A DNA stretch of 64,000 nucleotides, taken from NCBI GenBank assembly GCA_049602155.1, contig JBMYRH010000004.1, forward strand, positions 293,199-357,198, read 5' to 3'. Each line of letters starts with the position of its first letter. The first letter of the stretch is position 1. Below the pieces are notes generated by a model. It did not search any database and was not told where the DNA came from. It saw nothing but the letters and a program-made list of their open reading frames with translations. The stretch comes from JBMYRH01 sp049602155. Lineage in GTDB: Bacteria; Myxococcota_A; UBA9042; PHBI01; JBMYRH01. The translations under genes and the position numbers were made by a program. Shown piece after piece: positions 18,551 through 27,425 of this stretch.

Positions 18551-20062
18551 TCAACTGGCGCGCCGCTGCCGAAGGGCCACAATGGCGCTCAACATCACGA
18601 ATAGCGCCAAGCAATTCCGTAGCGGTGAGCCGCGGCCAGTCTGACATCCATCGGGCGTGGTTTCACGGATGATGGTCGCTTGGGAGACAGTGTTCACCAC
18701 GACGCGCGCGGCGTGCACCTCTGTGAATGACGCGTCCACCTCTGGGCCCACCTCGCGATCCTCGGAGCCTGCATCCCCGCTGTCTAGGGCATCGCCCCCC
18801 TCCGCTACTGTCGCGTCGTTTGCAACGCCACTTGAGCCAGCATCCGCCTGCTGCTCCTCTGGTGCCTGCTGTTCCATAGTGGTGGTAAATTGGTCCGCAA
18901 TAGCCTGCCAATACCCGCCTTCTCCTCCCTCATACCCCAGCGCCCACAGCCCGATCCCACCGAGCCCCTGAGCGTCGATATAGGCCAGCTTCTCGCGAAA
19001 CGAAGCGACGTCGTCGTACCAGACTTGCCACAACGTCCCGTCCACTTCCTTGTGGTAGTACGGCGTGTGACTGTCCGTGTCGTATGTCGCCCCATACAGC
19101 GCAGCCTCTGACACGGCGACATCGAACCAGATCGCCTTCCCACCACTGAGGGCGGTGCCGGGCACCTCGGTCGTCGCGACAGGCCAGCTCCTCCCGTACC
19201 AAGGGAGCCCGAAGAAGATGCGCTCCAGATACGGCTCGGCCCCCTGGTCGATGTAATCGGCGATCGTCCAGGCGACCGAGTAAGGCCCCCAGATCCCACC
19301 TCCGAAGAGCGGCGCGTTTGGGCCAGGGTCCCCCCCGCCGTAGTGATAGCCGTAGCCCATCACCATGATGCCATCTGTGACCGCGAGGAGTTGATCGTAG
19401 TCGTAACCCCCTGTCCAATCGACGGCAGGTCCAGCCAACGTGACGTGCCCCTCGCCGCCATTCGGCTGAACCTCGGCCACTGCGAGCTTCAGCGCCGCCA
19501 TGAACGTGACAAACGACGCATGCGACGAGCTGGGGACGAACTCGAAGTCGATGTTCACACCATCCGCACCGTGGATGGCCATGACGTCAAGGCACGTCTG
19601 GATCGCCTGAGCACGCGATGACTCGCTCGAAAGGAGCGCGTCGATCTCGGCGTTGTCAAAGAGCGTGATGGTCACCGTCACCAGCGTCTGATTCGCATGT
19701 GCTTCTTCCACCAGCGCCTCAGTCGCCGCGCCCCCCCAACCATTCCAATCCTTCACCTCACCCGACGCATCGATCCCCACTGCGAACCAGGCGAGCACCT
19801 CCAGCAAATTCCAATGCGGGACCTCATAGCCCATCTCCCAGTAGGGGAGGTAGCCGTAGACCATACGGTCCAGCGCTGCATCAGCGTCCATCCACGCCTG
19901 GCGACCGGATGCAGTGACTCGATGCGCCCTGAGGTCCACATGATGCTGGGCACGCGCTGCCGCATGATCGGGGTGCCCGCCAACCGGCGCAGCGCCCTGA
20001 GCGTCGCCGCAAAGCATGGCGATGAGCACACACAGACATACACTGGAGATACTGGCTCTCAT
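18551..20062 (-). CDS. GH18 chitinase/YaaH-like exported hydrolase with C-terminal anchor
   Basis: 503 residues from ATG 20062 with GGAGA upstream; the open frame to 20209 runs into the neighbouring gene. Signal peptide ISSVCLCVLIAMLCGDAQG. The GH18 barrel shows the catalytic motif D-G-x3-D-x-E as DGVNIDFEF, with Glu as proton donor, plus MVMGYGYHY and the late barrel strand GGIGLWALGYEGG. A low-complexity acidic linker follows (about 415-470). The last 30 residues (GCQTGRGSPLRNCLALFVML, then SAIVALRQRRAS) have a Cys, a hydrophobic helix and a basic end, as in MYXO-CTERM-type sorting tails. Likely cuts beta-1,4-linked amino-sugar polymers (chitin or peptidoglycan) at the cell surface. Confidence 0.88.
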   Translation of the reverse strand: MRASISSVCLCVLIAMLCGDAQGAAPVGGHPDHAAARAQHHVDLRAHRVTASGRQAWMDADAALDRMVYGYLPYWEMGYEVPHWNLLEVLAWFAVGIDASGEVKDWNGWGGAATEALVEEAHANQTLVTVTITLFDNAEIDALLSSESSRAQAIQTCLDVMAIHGADGVNIDFEFVPSSSHASFVTFMAALKLAVAEVQPNGGEGHVTLAGPAVDWTGGYDYDQLLAVTDGIMVMGYGYHYGGGDPGPNAPLFGGGIWGPYSVAWTIADYIDQGAEPYLERIFFGLPWYGRSWPVATTEVPGTALSGGKAIWFDVAVSEAALYGATYDTDSHTPYYHKEVDGTLWQVWYDDVASFREKLAYIDAQGLGGIGLWALGYEGGEGGYWQAIADQFTTTMEQQAPEEQQADAGSSGVANDATVAEGGDALDSGDAGSEDREVGPEVDASFTEVHAARVVVNTVSQATIIRETTPDGCQTGRGSPLRNCLALFVMLSAIVALRQRRAS

Positions 20063-20127
20063 CTGGTCTCCGCGTCCGAGGCAGCCGAACGCTGCAGGAA
20101 CGCGCCTCTCCATGTCAACGGAGGCGG

Positions 20128-20991
20128 CTACTTTGGCGCATCGACGGGTGGCTCCATGCGCTCCGGCTTCGTCACCTCTGAGGCCGTAGCCGCCGCAGCC
20201 TTCATCCACTTATTCGCAGCCTGAGACACGGCGGGTCTGGGATCAGCCATCGCGCGCTCAAACAGCGGGCGCGCCTTGCCCCCCCCCACCCGGGACGCGG
20301 CATCAAGGCACTCGATCCGCGTCTCCGCGGTACCTTGCATGAACACGGTCTCAATCGGAGCCATCGCCCCCGCGGTCCCGATCTGCCCCAATGAACGACA
20401 GATCTTCGCCATCATCGCCGGCGCATGGTCCAGCGCCGCGAACCGGCGCAGGGCCTCGATCCCCCCCGGGGAGCCGATCGCACCGAGCGTCCAGACCGCC
20501 TCCTCGCGTACTTTCGTGTCACCCAACAAGAGCGCACGCGACACGCCCTCGATCGCGGACTTCACTTTAAATAAGCCGGCCAGGCGAAGCGCCTCGACCG
20601 CCACTTTCGGGGATTGACCGGTGAGCAGTTTGGGGAGTGCAGGCAGGAGCGTATCTGCGTGACGACGTATCCGCTGCAAGGCTTCGCTGCGGCACTTATC
20701 ATCTCTGCAAGCCATCCGCGCGGTGAGCTCGGCGAACAGGATCCCCTCGGGTGACTCTGGGTCCAGCTTGACGATCTGCTCCTTCGGCGGCTTCTTCACC
20801 TTCCGAAGCACAGGCTCCATCTTCCTCTGGCGTGCTTCGAGCTGCTGCTGATGGAAGCGCGCGCGGTTCGCCTCGTTGGACTTCCGCTCGTTCTCACCAG
20901 CGTTGAAGGCGTCGATCAAAGACTGGCAGCCACCTCCGACGACGCCGAAGATGCAGAGGGAGAGAGCGATTATACGAGCCCGACGCACCAT
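20128..20991 (-). CDS. HEAT-repeat lipoprotein, small
   Basis: 287 residues from ATG 20991; an in-frame ATG at 21009 is possible. Signal peptide IIALSLCIFGVVGGGC with lipobox GGGC. A charged coiled stretch (about 30-65, NERKSNEANRARFHQQQLEA) is followed by HEAT repeats: VAVEALRLAGLFKVKSAIEG, VREEAVWTLGAIGSPGGIEA, CRSLGQIGTAGAMAPIE. It may be a scaffold. It lies 65 nt before the GH18 gene, probably in the same transcript, and resembles the 533-residue HEAT lipoprotein downstream. Confidence 0.82.
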   Translation of the reverse strand: MVRRARIIALSLCIFGVVGGGCQSLIDAFNAGENERKSNEANRARFHQQQLEARQRKMEPVLRKVKKPPKEQIVKLDPESPEGILFAELTARMACRDDKCRSEALQRIRRHADTLLPALPKLLTGQSPKVAVEALRLAGLFKVKSAIEGVSRALLLGDTKVREEAVWTLGAIGSPGGIEALRRFAALDHAPAMMAKICRSLGQIGTAGAMAPIETVFMQGTAETRIECLDAASRVGGGKARPLFERAMADPRPAVSQAANKWMKAAAATASEVTKPERMEPPVDAPK

Positions 20992-21049
20992 GCCTAAATG
21001 GTCGGCCACTCGGCGCGCGCCGTCAAATCGCGCGCGCCATCCTTCTCTG

Positions 21050-21700
21050 CTATTTCGCGTTACAGCGCTTCACGTCCTTGACGCCCAGCGCGCGCGACAC
21101 GCAGTCGTAATAGGCCGAATCTCCACCGGCACAGCGACTCACGCAACGGTCACTGACCACGCGTTGAATCAGCGCAGTCGTCCCAGCGTGCTTGCCGAAG
21201 GCGCGGCACACGGGCTCACAAGTCGCCTGGTCCAAGGTCACGCGTGGCGCGGGAGCAGGCTCAGGGGCACGGCGCTCCACGACGCGACGTGCGGGCGCAG
21301 GTGCCGGGCGTGCCACCTCCCTCCGGACAGGTGCTGCCTGAGGTGGAGCCTCGGCGGACGCCATCATCCCAGTGCTGACTGCGGAGCGGGGTCGGACACT
21401 CAAGCTCTTTTTGTTCACACCGTAAGTGAAGGGGTAGGCCGTGGCCGTCCAGCACTTCTCTTTCTGAACAGTGACCTCCACGTAGCCGTCGACGCCTACG
21501 AGCCGCTTCATGTCCCAGATCGCGTCGAGCATCGATGCGCACGAGGTCCCCTGAATGGGCTGGTAACGCACCATGGGCCGGCTCGTATCGACAGGTCCAA
21601 GCGACGGACTAAGGACAATCGGGCCATGTCCACAGCCGGTAAAAACCATCGCGAACAAGCCGCCCAGCACGGTCAAAAGGCACAGCGATCGGATCAGCAT
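21050..21700 (-). CDS. Lipoprotein of unknown function with C-terminal Cys pairs
   Basis: 216 residues from ATG 21700, which has GGAGACC upstream; the longer open frame to 22168 is the shadow of the opposite gene. Lipobox FTGC (LLTVLGGLFAMVFTGC). A beta-like domain (SCASMLDAIWDMKRL, VEVTVQKEKCWTATAYPFTY) leads to a Pro/Ala/Arg linker (about 115-155) and a helical C-terminal segment with six Cys (CEPVCRAFGKHAG, CVSRCAGGDSAYYDCVSRAL). I do not recognise a family. It is divergent from the carbamate-kinase-like gene with 180 nt between them. Confidence 0.75.
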   Translation of the reverse strand: MLIRSLCLLTVLGGLFAMVFTGCGHGPIVLSPSLGPVDTSRPMVRYQPIQGTSCASMLDAIWDMKRLVGVDGYVEVTVQKEKCWTATAYPFTYGVNKKSLSVRPRSAVSTGMMASAEAPPQAAPVRREVARPAPAPARRVVERRAPEPAPAPRVTLDQATCEPVCRAFGKHAGTTALIQRVVSDRCVSRCAGGDSAYYDCVSRALGVKDVKRCNAK

Positions 21701-21880
21701 CGAGGTCTCCGTCAGTCGGGTCCGGTTTTGCACCTTCCGATAGACAGCTGTCACCGTCAAGGCGAACCCTTGCAGCCCCCCATTCGGACGATGGACCGCG
21801 GCGCTGTCGCCCCAGGAAATGCAACCGCCGGTCCGGACTGCTGGAAGCGCTCGCGGCATGTGTGCTATCGCTGCGCCGAT

Positions 21881-22936
21881 ATGTCTGACCTTTCGCCACA
21901 CACCACACGCCACCCCGATGGGCCCCTCGCGATCGTGTGCCTCGCGGGCGATCCGACCCTCGTGGACAGCACAGCTGGAGACGCGCGAGAGGCGCAGCGC
22001 GCTGCGCAGCGATCGGCGAAAGCAGTGGCGACGCTCGTGCGTGAGGGCTTCCGAGTGGTCGTCGTCCCAGCCGGGGCGACCGCAATCGATCGCGAGCTCA
22101 TCCGAAACGAAGAGACCTCCACGAAGCTGCCTCCATCGACGATGAGCGAAGCGGCTGCGGTTGCACAAGGCGCTGTCGGTGTCCGCCTCGAGGCCGCGCT
22201 ACGAAACGCCCTGAAGCAAGAGGGGCTCGAGCGACAGGTCGCTACGCTGGTCACCCCGATCCTCGTCTCTGGAGACGATCCAGCGTTCTCAAGCCCCACC
22301 CGAGCTGTGGGGCCATGGCTCTCCGCCTGGCGGGCTAAGGAGGTGACCCGCGCGCGCTCCGTCCACATGGTGGAAGAGGCCGGGAAAGGTTGGCGTCGAG
22401 TCGTCGCCGTCCCAGTCCCCGTCGAATGCCTCGGGCTGACCGCCACCGAGGCCCTCATCGATGCAGGTCACGTCGTACTGACCGCCGCTGGCGGTGGGGT
22501 CCCTGTCACGATCGATGCCCGCGCCCAAATGAGCGACACCGAGGCGCTCCTGGATGAAGTTCAGGTCGCGACATTGCTGGCCAACGAGCTGGCCGCGAGC
22601 GTCTTGATCCTGATGCACGCCACGGAGCACCTGTCTTCCCATGCTGGCTTGGTCCAACAGGCAAATGTCGAGCAGGTCACTCGCCATCAACTGCGGGCCC
22701 TCAGCGATGCCGACGCATTTGAGGATCCCGCGGCCTCGACCTGCGTCGCCGCCAGCCTCGACTTCCTCGATGCCGGCGGGGAATTGGTCATCGTGACCGC
22801 CGCCCAGAAGCTGACGGCGGCCCTCGCCGGGCGCGCAGGTACCCGGGTAACCCGCGAGATCGTCACCGAGGACACCCAACAAATTTCGCTATTCGGCGCA
22901 CAGGGTGCCGAAGCGCAGACACACGAAGACGCCTAA
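21881..22936 (+). CDS. Carbamate-kinase-family protein with degenerate active site
   Basis: 351 residues from ATG 21881; the frame is open far upstream but that part is antisense to two lipoprotein genes. Homology to carbamate kinase (ArcC, amino-acid-kinase fold) is clear across RQVATLVTPILVSGDDPAFS, GKGWRRVVAVPVPVE and TAAGGGVPVTID. Key motifs are altered: GGN near the N-terminus reads AGD, HGNGPQVG reads VPAGATAI, PTKPIG reads PTRAVG, and VIDKD reads LLDEV. Kinase activity is therefore doubtful. The ornithine carbamoyltransferase gene starts 20 nt downstream, so the protein may regulate or bind that enzyme or carbamoyl phosphate. Confidence 0.75.
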   Translation: MSDLSPHTTRHPDGPLAIVCLAGDPTLVDSTAGDAREAQRAAQRSAKAVATLVREGFRVVVVPAGATAIDRELIRNEETSTKLPPSTMSEAAAVAQGAVGVRLEAALRNALKQEGLERQVATLVTPILVSGDDPAFSSPTRAVGPWLSAWRAKEVTRARSVHMVEEAGKGWRRVVAVPVPVECLGLTATEALIDAGHVVLTAAGGGVPVTIDARAQMSDTEALLDEVQVATLLANELAASVLILMHATEHLSSHAGLVQQANVEQVTRHQLRALSDADAFEDPAASTCVAASLDFLDAGGELVIVTAAQKLTAALAGRAGTRVTREIVTEDTQQISLFGAQGAEAQTHEDA

Positions 22937-22956
22937 CTCAGCAGGGAGGGGCCGAC

Positions 22957-23880
22957 ATGAAGCGCGATCTCGTCTCCATTCACGATCTCTCACGTCAGGA
23001 AGTCGCCGACATCACCGCCCTGGGAGCGATGGTGAAGGCCAACCCCGAGGCTTACAGCGACGCTCTGGCGGGCAAAACCCTCGGGATGATCTTTCAGAAG
23101 TCCTCGACGCGGACACGTGTCAGCTTTCAAGTGGGCATCTATCAGCTTGGCGGCATGGGGCTCTTCCTGAGCTCCAAAGATATTCAGCTGGGTCGCGGAG
23201 AGCCTCTAAGCGACACTGCCCAGGTGCTCTCTCGATACATGGACGGCATCATGGCGCGGACCTTTGCGCACTCGGATGTCACGACCCTGGCCACTTACGC
23301 CTCCATCCCAGTGATCAACGGCCTCACCGACCTGTTGCACCCCTGCCAAGCTCTGGCAGATGTGCTGACGATTCGCGAGCACTTCGGTCGCTGCGATGGC
23401 CTCAAGATGACGTACATCGGTGACGGCAATAACATGGCGCACTCCCTGATGTTCGCTGCCTCGAAGGCGGGGATGGACTTCGCATGCGCGGCCCCCACGG
23501 GCTACTGGATGGACACAGAGGTCGTCGCTCAAGGGCAAGCCGACGCGGACGCCGCCGGCACGTCCCTCGTGCAGACCACGAGCATCGAGGAGGCCGTGGC
23601 TGGCGCAGACGTCGTCTACACGGACGTCTGGGCCTCGATGGGACAAGAAGACGAGTCCAAGCAGCGCATCAAAGACTTCGAGGGCTTCTGTGTGGATGCC
23701 CGGGTGATGAGCCAAGCCGATCCCAAAGCCATCTTCCTACATTGCCTCCCCGCTCATCGCGGTGAGGAGGTGTCCGCAGAGGTCTGCGACGGTCCACAGT
23801 CCATCATCTTCGAGCAAGCAGAGAACCGCCTCCATGCACAGAAGGCCATCATGCTGCGCCTGATGGGCGCCCAAGGCTAA
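22957..23880 (+). CDS. argF: Ornithine carbamoyltransferase
   Basis: 307 residues, GGGAGGGG before ATG 22957. It transfers the carbamoyl group between carbamoyl phosphate and ornithine/citrulline. The motifs are intact: SSTRTR (carbamoyl-phosphate site), LGRGEPLSDTAQVLSRYMDG, HPCQ, DVWASMG (ornithine side) and HCLPAHRGEEV with the catalytic Cys. The direction, biosynthetic (argF) or catabolic (arcB), cannot be read from sequence. The preceding carbamate-kinase homologue would suggest arginine/ornithine fermentation, but its active site looks dead and no arginine deiminase is in the window, so biosynthesis is equally likely. Confidence 0.92.
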   Translation: MKRDLVSIHDLSRQEVADITALGAMVKANPEAYSDALAGKTLGMIFQKSSTRTRVSFQVGIYQLGGMGLFLSSKDIQLGRGEPLSDTAQVLSRYMDGIMARTFAHSDVTTLATYASIPVINGLTDLLHPCQALADVLTIREHFGRCDGLKMTYIGDGNNMAHSLMFAASKAGMDFACAAPTGYWMDTEVVAQGQADADAAGTSLVQTTSIEEAVAGADVVYTDVWASMGQEDESKQRIKDFEGFCVDARVMSQADPKAIFLHCLPAHRGEEVSAEVCDGPQSIIFEQAENRLHAQKAIMLRLMGAQG

Positions 23881-23954
23881 CCCCGACCAGAATTGGGGCG
23901 TACAAGCGATCCAAGGCGGGGCTAACCCGCTGACCTCTTCACCGAGGCTCTACG

Positions 23955-24836
23955 ATGCTACTGAGATTCTACCAACGCCTCCTCGACCAGTGCGTCCCCT
24001 ACGTCGTCGCGCGCGACGCCGTGATACCTACGCTGGACATGGCTCCACTGGGGATCACGATCAGCCCCGAGCATGTGTTTGACCCGATGAAGGCCTCGAG
24101 CGGCGCGTTCATCGATCTCGTCAAGCGGCTCGATGACATCACATACGGTCCCCTCGCGCTGTCCATGCCCTCTTGGGTGCTCTACGACTGCGCAGTCATG
24201 CCCGGCGTCGTCTTCGGCTTCGGTCGACCCGCGAAGACAGTCGAGCCGTGGGTAAAGACCGTCCTCCAGATCAGTGAGGACTATGAGGGCCTCATCCCGA
24301 TGTCGATCTTAATCGCCATCCCGCGTGTCGACCGTCGAAGCGTGCTCATCTACACCTTATGCAGCATCAATCAGGTCGCTGCCGGTGCCGCTCCCGAGGG
24401 GCTATGGCGCCTGACCCTCGCCACCGGAACCCGGAGCTTGGGGTGCCAAGAGATGATGGCGACCTGCCAGTGGCGCGGACCACAGCTGGGCCTCTTCGCC
24501 GGCATGGGCCCCTTAGAACTTCTCACTGCGTGGACCCCTGCCCATGACAACCCCACGACATGCACTTTCCGCGTGGGAACCGACAAGAGCGCTCAAGCCC
24601 GCCTCCTGCGTGGTGATGTCACGGGCCCTGAGGGCATCCATAGGTACCTAGACGCTGACGACATCCAAGCGATGCAAAGCCTACAACAGGAGCTCGAAGG
24701 GGGCCTTAATGTCGCGGTGGTCGGGCCCGCTGAGACTCGCGGAGCCGAGACCCGCGTGCCACTTCAAATCCGCGACGATAATGCGCTCTATCCCACCGAC
24801 GAAGGCGTCGGCTTCACCCGGCGGTTCTCAGGATGA
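23955..24836 (+). CDS. Unknown protein, first of a tandem paralogous pair
   Basis: 293 residues, no signal peptide or membrane segment. It is paralogous to the next protein: shared landmarks are P-x-G-x-x-(I/V) near residue 30, SGAFIDLVKRLDDITYGPLA, a conserved YDC followed by PGVVFGFGRP, PMSILIAIPR, MGPLELLTAWTPAH, and a C-terminal DDIQAMQSLQQELEGG helix. I recognise no named family. The conserved YDC, PG-x3-GF and TPAH could be functional residues. The stop overlaps the start of the partner by ATGA, so equal expression and a heterodimer are plausible. Confidence 0.7.
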   Translation: MLLRFYQRLLDQCVPYVVARDAVIPTLDMAPLGITISPEHVFDPMKASSGAFIDLVKRLDDITYGPLALSMPSWVLYDCAVMPGVVFGFGRPAKTVEPWVKTVLQISEDYEGLIPMSILIAIPRVDRRSVLIYTLCSINQVAAGAAPEGLWRLTLATGTRSLGCQEMMATCQWRGPQLGLFAGMGPLELLTAWTPAHDNPTTCTFRVGTDKSAQARLLRGDVTGPEGIHRYLDADDIQAMQSLQQELEGGLNVAVVGPAETRGAETRVPLQIRDDNALYPTDEGVGFTRRFSG

Positions 24837-25657
24837 TCACGACACACAACGACGCCCTCATCCAGCGCTATGGCACCTTCCTAGTCGCCCCACCGGATAG
24901 CCGAAAGCTCGCGGACACTGCGCCCTTCGGGCTTGAAGTGACGTGGCACATCGATCCCCTCCGTGCAGCGTCAGGCACCTTCCTCGACCTCCTCCAGACC
25001 CTCGACGGCCTGACCTTCGGCCCCGAGGGGATGCCCATGGACAAGTGGGTGTTCTACGACTGCTCCGAATTGCCGGGCTTCATCTACGGCTTCGCGACCC
25101 CCGCCGATGAACTGAGCGCGGACGAGCGCACCCTCTTTGGCGTACCAGACGGCTACACCGGCCCCGTTCCGCTCTCGATGTACATCGCGATACCGATGAT
25201 CGAGCAAGGTGCGTGGTTCGGGCACAACCTCGCGAGCCTCAATCGCGTGCTGCCTCACCGTGACCTGCACCACATGGGGACTATCACGAAGGCCCTCGCG
25301 CTGAAATGCTACCGCGTGGAGCGCTTCGTGGGCGCGACGCAGTGGACGAGCAAGGCGCTTTACATCCACACAAAGTTCGGGCCGCTCGATCTCCTGACGA
25401 CCTACACCCCGGCGCACAGCATCCATGAGACCCTGACGTACGCCTTCGACGTCACGGACAACGCGCTGCGCACAGCCTTCGGCGATCCGAGCGCTAGCTT
25501 AAAGCGGCCTGAGCCCGACAGGCACCTAGCGTCCGACGACGTCGCCCAGATGAAGGCTATGCAGGCTGCGCTCGAGTCCGGCGAGCGCTTTGTACTTTGT
25601 GGGGCGGCGCACCAAGACGGCGAGCGACTGATGCACCCCATCGTGGCTTCGACTTAG
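24833..25657 (+). CDS. Unknown protein, second of a tandem paralogous pair
   Basis: 274 residues starting in the ATGA overlap with its partner. It shares SGTFLDLLQTLDGLTFGP, WVFYDCSELPGFIYGFATPA, PLSMYIAIPM, FGPLDLLTTYTPAHS and DDVAQMKAMQAALESGERF with the first protein. The most constant features are FYDC/LYDC, PG-x3-GF, G-P-L-(D/E)-L-L-T and TPAH. It is soluble by eye. The pair follows the OTC gene by 74 nt with no clear terminator, so it could be in the same transcript. Function unknown. Confidence 0.7.
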   Translation: MITTHNDALIQRYGTFLVAPPDSRKLADTAPFGLEVTWHIDPLRAASGTFLDLLQTLDGLTFGPEGMPMDKWVFYDCSELPGFIYGFATPADELSADERTLFGVPDGYTGPVPLSMYIAIPMIEQGAWFGHNLASLNRVLPHRDLHHMGTITKALALKCYRVERFVGATQWTSKALYIHTKFGPLDLLTTYTPAHSIHETLTYAFDVTDNALRTAFGDPSASLKRPEPDRHLASDDVAQMKAMQAALESGERFVLCGAAHQDGERLMHPIVAST

Positions 25658-25660
25658 GCC

Positions 25661-26902
25661 CTACCCATCGATCGGGTTCACCAGCAAACCGCTGCCGAGC
25701 TTGGGCTCGAACCAGGTCGACTTCGGAGGCATGACCAGGCCAACGTCTGCCACCGCCAGCAGCTCATCTACCGAGGTGGGGAACATCGCGAAGGCGCAGC
25801 CCGCGCCCGACGCGTCCACACGGCGCGCGAGCTCCTCAGAGCCTCGAATGCCGCCCACGAAGCTCACCCGCGCGTCGCGCCTGGGGTCTTCGATCCCCAG
25901 CAGCGGGGCTAAGACGTATGTCTGCAGTATGGCGACGTCCAAACGTGCGACTGGGTCGGACTCATCCACGAGGTGGGCCTTCGCCGTTAAGCCTCGCCAA
26001 GCACCGTCCAGGTACAGACCGAACTGATGCCTCTCCGTGGGCTCAGGACTCGCCCCGGGCGCGCCCACCTCAAAGTTCACACCGAGCGCATCAAGAAAGG
26101 CCTCGGGAGTCATGCCGTTCAGATCGGCTACGACGCGGTTGTAGGCCAGGACTTTGACCTGAGTATCGGGGAAGACCACGACGAGGAAGCGCTGCCATGG
26201 CGCGCTAATCTGGCGACCACCAGCCCGCTCATCACGGAGGTCCCGGACCCGCCAGGCGCTCGCCGCTCGATGATGACCGTCTGCGATATAGAACGCCTCG
26301 ACAGGCTCGAACGCAGCCGCGACCTCCGCGAGCGCGCCCGCATCCACGATGCGCCACAAGCGATGGCGCACCTCTCCGTAGCCAACAACATCCACGTCGG
26401 GGGCCCTCTTCATGTACCGCCCCTGAAGGGTCGTCAGCGCGCCCGAGTCACGACAGGTGAGGAATACGGGGCCGGTGTGCGCGCCGAGGGTGTCGACGTG
26501 ACGGGTTCGGTCATCCTCTTTGTCCGGCCGCGTGAACTCGTGCTTCTTGATACGCCCTTCTGCATAGTCGTCCACTTCGGCGCAGCCGACGAAGCCCACC
26601 TGCGTCACGGCACCCATATCGAGTCGATAGAGCCACACCGCCGCGGCATCGTCACGCTGAAGCGCACCCTCGGCGATGAGCCTCTCGAGGCTCTTCGCGC
26701 CCTGCTCGTAGACCTCATCCGCGTGCACATCGACGCCAGCCTCCAGGCCGATCTCCGGCCGAATGACGTGCAAAAACGAACAGGGCTTCCCCTCGGCGAG
26801 GGCGCGAGCCTCCGCCGTGCTGATAACATCGTAGGGCGGTGACACAACCTCAGCGGCGCGCCCGGGCGCGGGATGGATGGCCTGAAAGGGATGCAACTTC
26901 AT
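25661..26902 (-). CDS. DUF1015-family protein
   Basis: 413 residues from ATG 26902 (GGAG upstream); the open frame continues to 27082 but that part lies beyond the ribosome-binding site. Family signatures are clear: VVSPPYDVIS near the N-terminus, RIKKHEFTRPDKEDDRTRH, and FYIADGHHRAASA near residue 235. The family is widespread, cytoplasmic and biochemically uncharacterised; elsewhere it is often found with serine-biosynthesis genes, a link not seen here. The conserved His pair in DGHHR and the acidic residues around KEDD would be the places to look for catalysis. A hairpin lies in the leader (26924-26945). Confidence 0.88.
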   Translation of the reverse strand: MKLHPFQAIHPAPGRAAEVVSPPYDVISTAEARALAEGKPCSFLHVIRPEIGLEAGVDVHADEVYEQGAKSLERLIAEGALQRDDAAAVWLYRLDMGAVTQVGFVGCAEVDDYAEGRIKKHEFTRPDKEDDRTRHVDTLGAHTGPVFLTCRDSGALTTLQGRYMKRAPDVDVVGYGEVRHRLWRIVDAGALAEVAAAFEPVEAFYIADGHHRAASAWRVRDLRDERAGGRQISAPWQRFLVVVFPDTQVKVLAYNRVVADLNGMTPEAFLDALGVNFEVGAPGASPEPTERHQFGLYLDGAWRGLTAKAHLVDESDPVARLDVAILQTYVLAPLLGIEDPRRDARVSFVGGIRGSEELARRVDASGAGCAFAMFPTSVDELLAVADVGLVMPPKSTWFEPKLGSGLLVNPIDG

Positions 26903-26923
26903 CGATAGCTCCTGATGCGGTGC

Positions 26924-26945
26924 GGTGGGGACTGTACTCCCCGCC
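26924..26945 (-). promoter_or_regulatory. Leader hairpin or operator upstream of the DUF1015 gene
   Basis: Arms of 8 bp (GGTGGGGA and TCCCCGCC, one G-T wobble) flank a 6-nt loop. The element ends 21 nt upstream of the ATG at 26902 and just before the ribosome-binding site. It could be an mRNA hairpin or a protein-binding inverted repeat. Confidence 0.35.
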
Positions 26946-27122
26946 TTCGTGCAGGCCAACGAGAACTCATCGGGACACGCAAAACACACACAATAACAGC
27001 ACCATAGCCCCACACCCAAGGGCAGTAGACCAATCATGCTGTTGTGGCATGAAATTTGCTTATTTACCTGTCTGAGGCCCAATCACGGCCCAAAAGGGAT
27101 TTAAAGACCCCAGGACAGGATC

Positions 27123-27425
27123 ATGGAGCGCTGCCAATACGAGTTCCACGCGCGTGGCATTGAGACAAAGCGCAGTGAGCGCACGCGAGACGAGCAGATC
27201 GCCCGGCGACGGGTCTCGCTCGCACTCTTCCTCATGGAGCGTGGTGCCGAGCTCGAGGCCATCGCTGAACCTGAAGCGCTCGGCGCCTTGATCGGCGCTC
27301 ACAGTGACCGCCTCTCCCTCGCCGACTTCATGCGCCTCGCTGAGCTCCTGCAAGCGAAGTTCGGGCCTGCCTTCGTGCGTCAAGCCGGGCTGCCCGTTCG
27401 TACCCCGAGTCTACGCGTCGCCTAG
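27123..27425 (+). CDS. Small hypothetical protein
   Basis: 100 residues; AGGA sits 7 nt before the ATG and codon third positions are G/C-rich like the neighbouring genes, which supports a real gene. It is charged and helical (ARGIETKRSERTRDEQIARR, ADFMRLAELLQAKFGPAF) with no signal peptide. I do not recognise it. Its stop codon interlocks with that of the convergent box regulator (CTAG, 4 nt shared). Confidence 0.6.
   Translation: MERCQYEFHARGIETKRSERTRDEQIARRRVSLALFLMERGAELEAIAEPEALGALIGAHSDRLSLADFMRLAELLQAKFGPAFVRQAGLPVRTPSLRVA

Noticed and set aside
20876..21880. Long upstream extension of the carbamate-kinase-like frame
   Set aside because: It is antisense to two lipoprotein genes with clear signal peptides; homology begins only after ATG 21881.
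23881..23935. Terminator after the OTC gene
   Set aside because: Short G/C repeats (CCCC/GGGG and GCGGG/CCCGC) without a T run.
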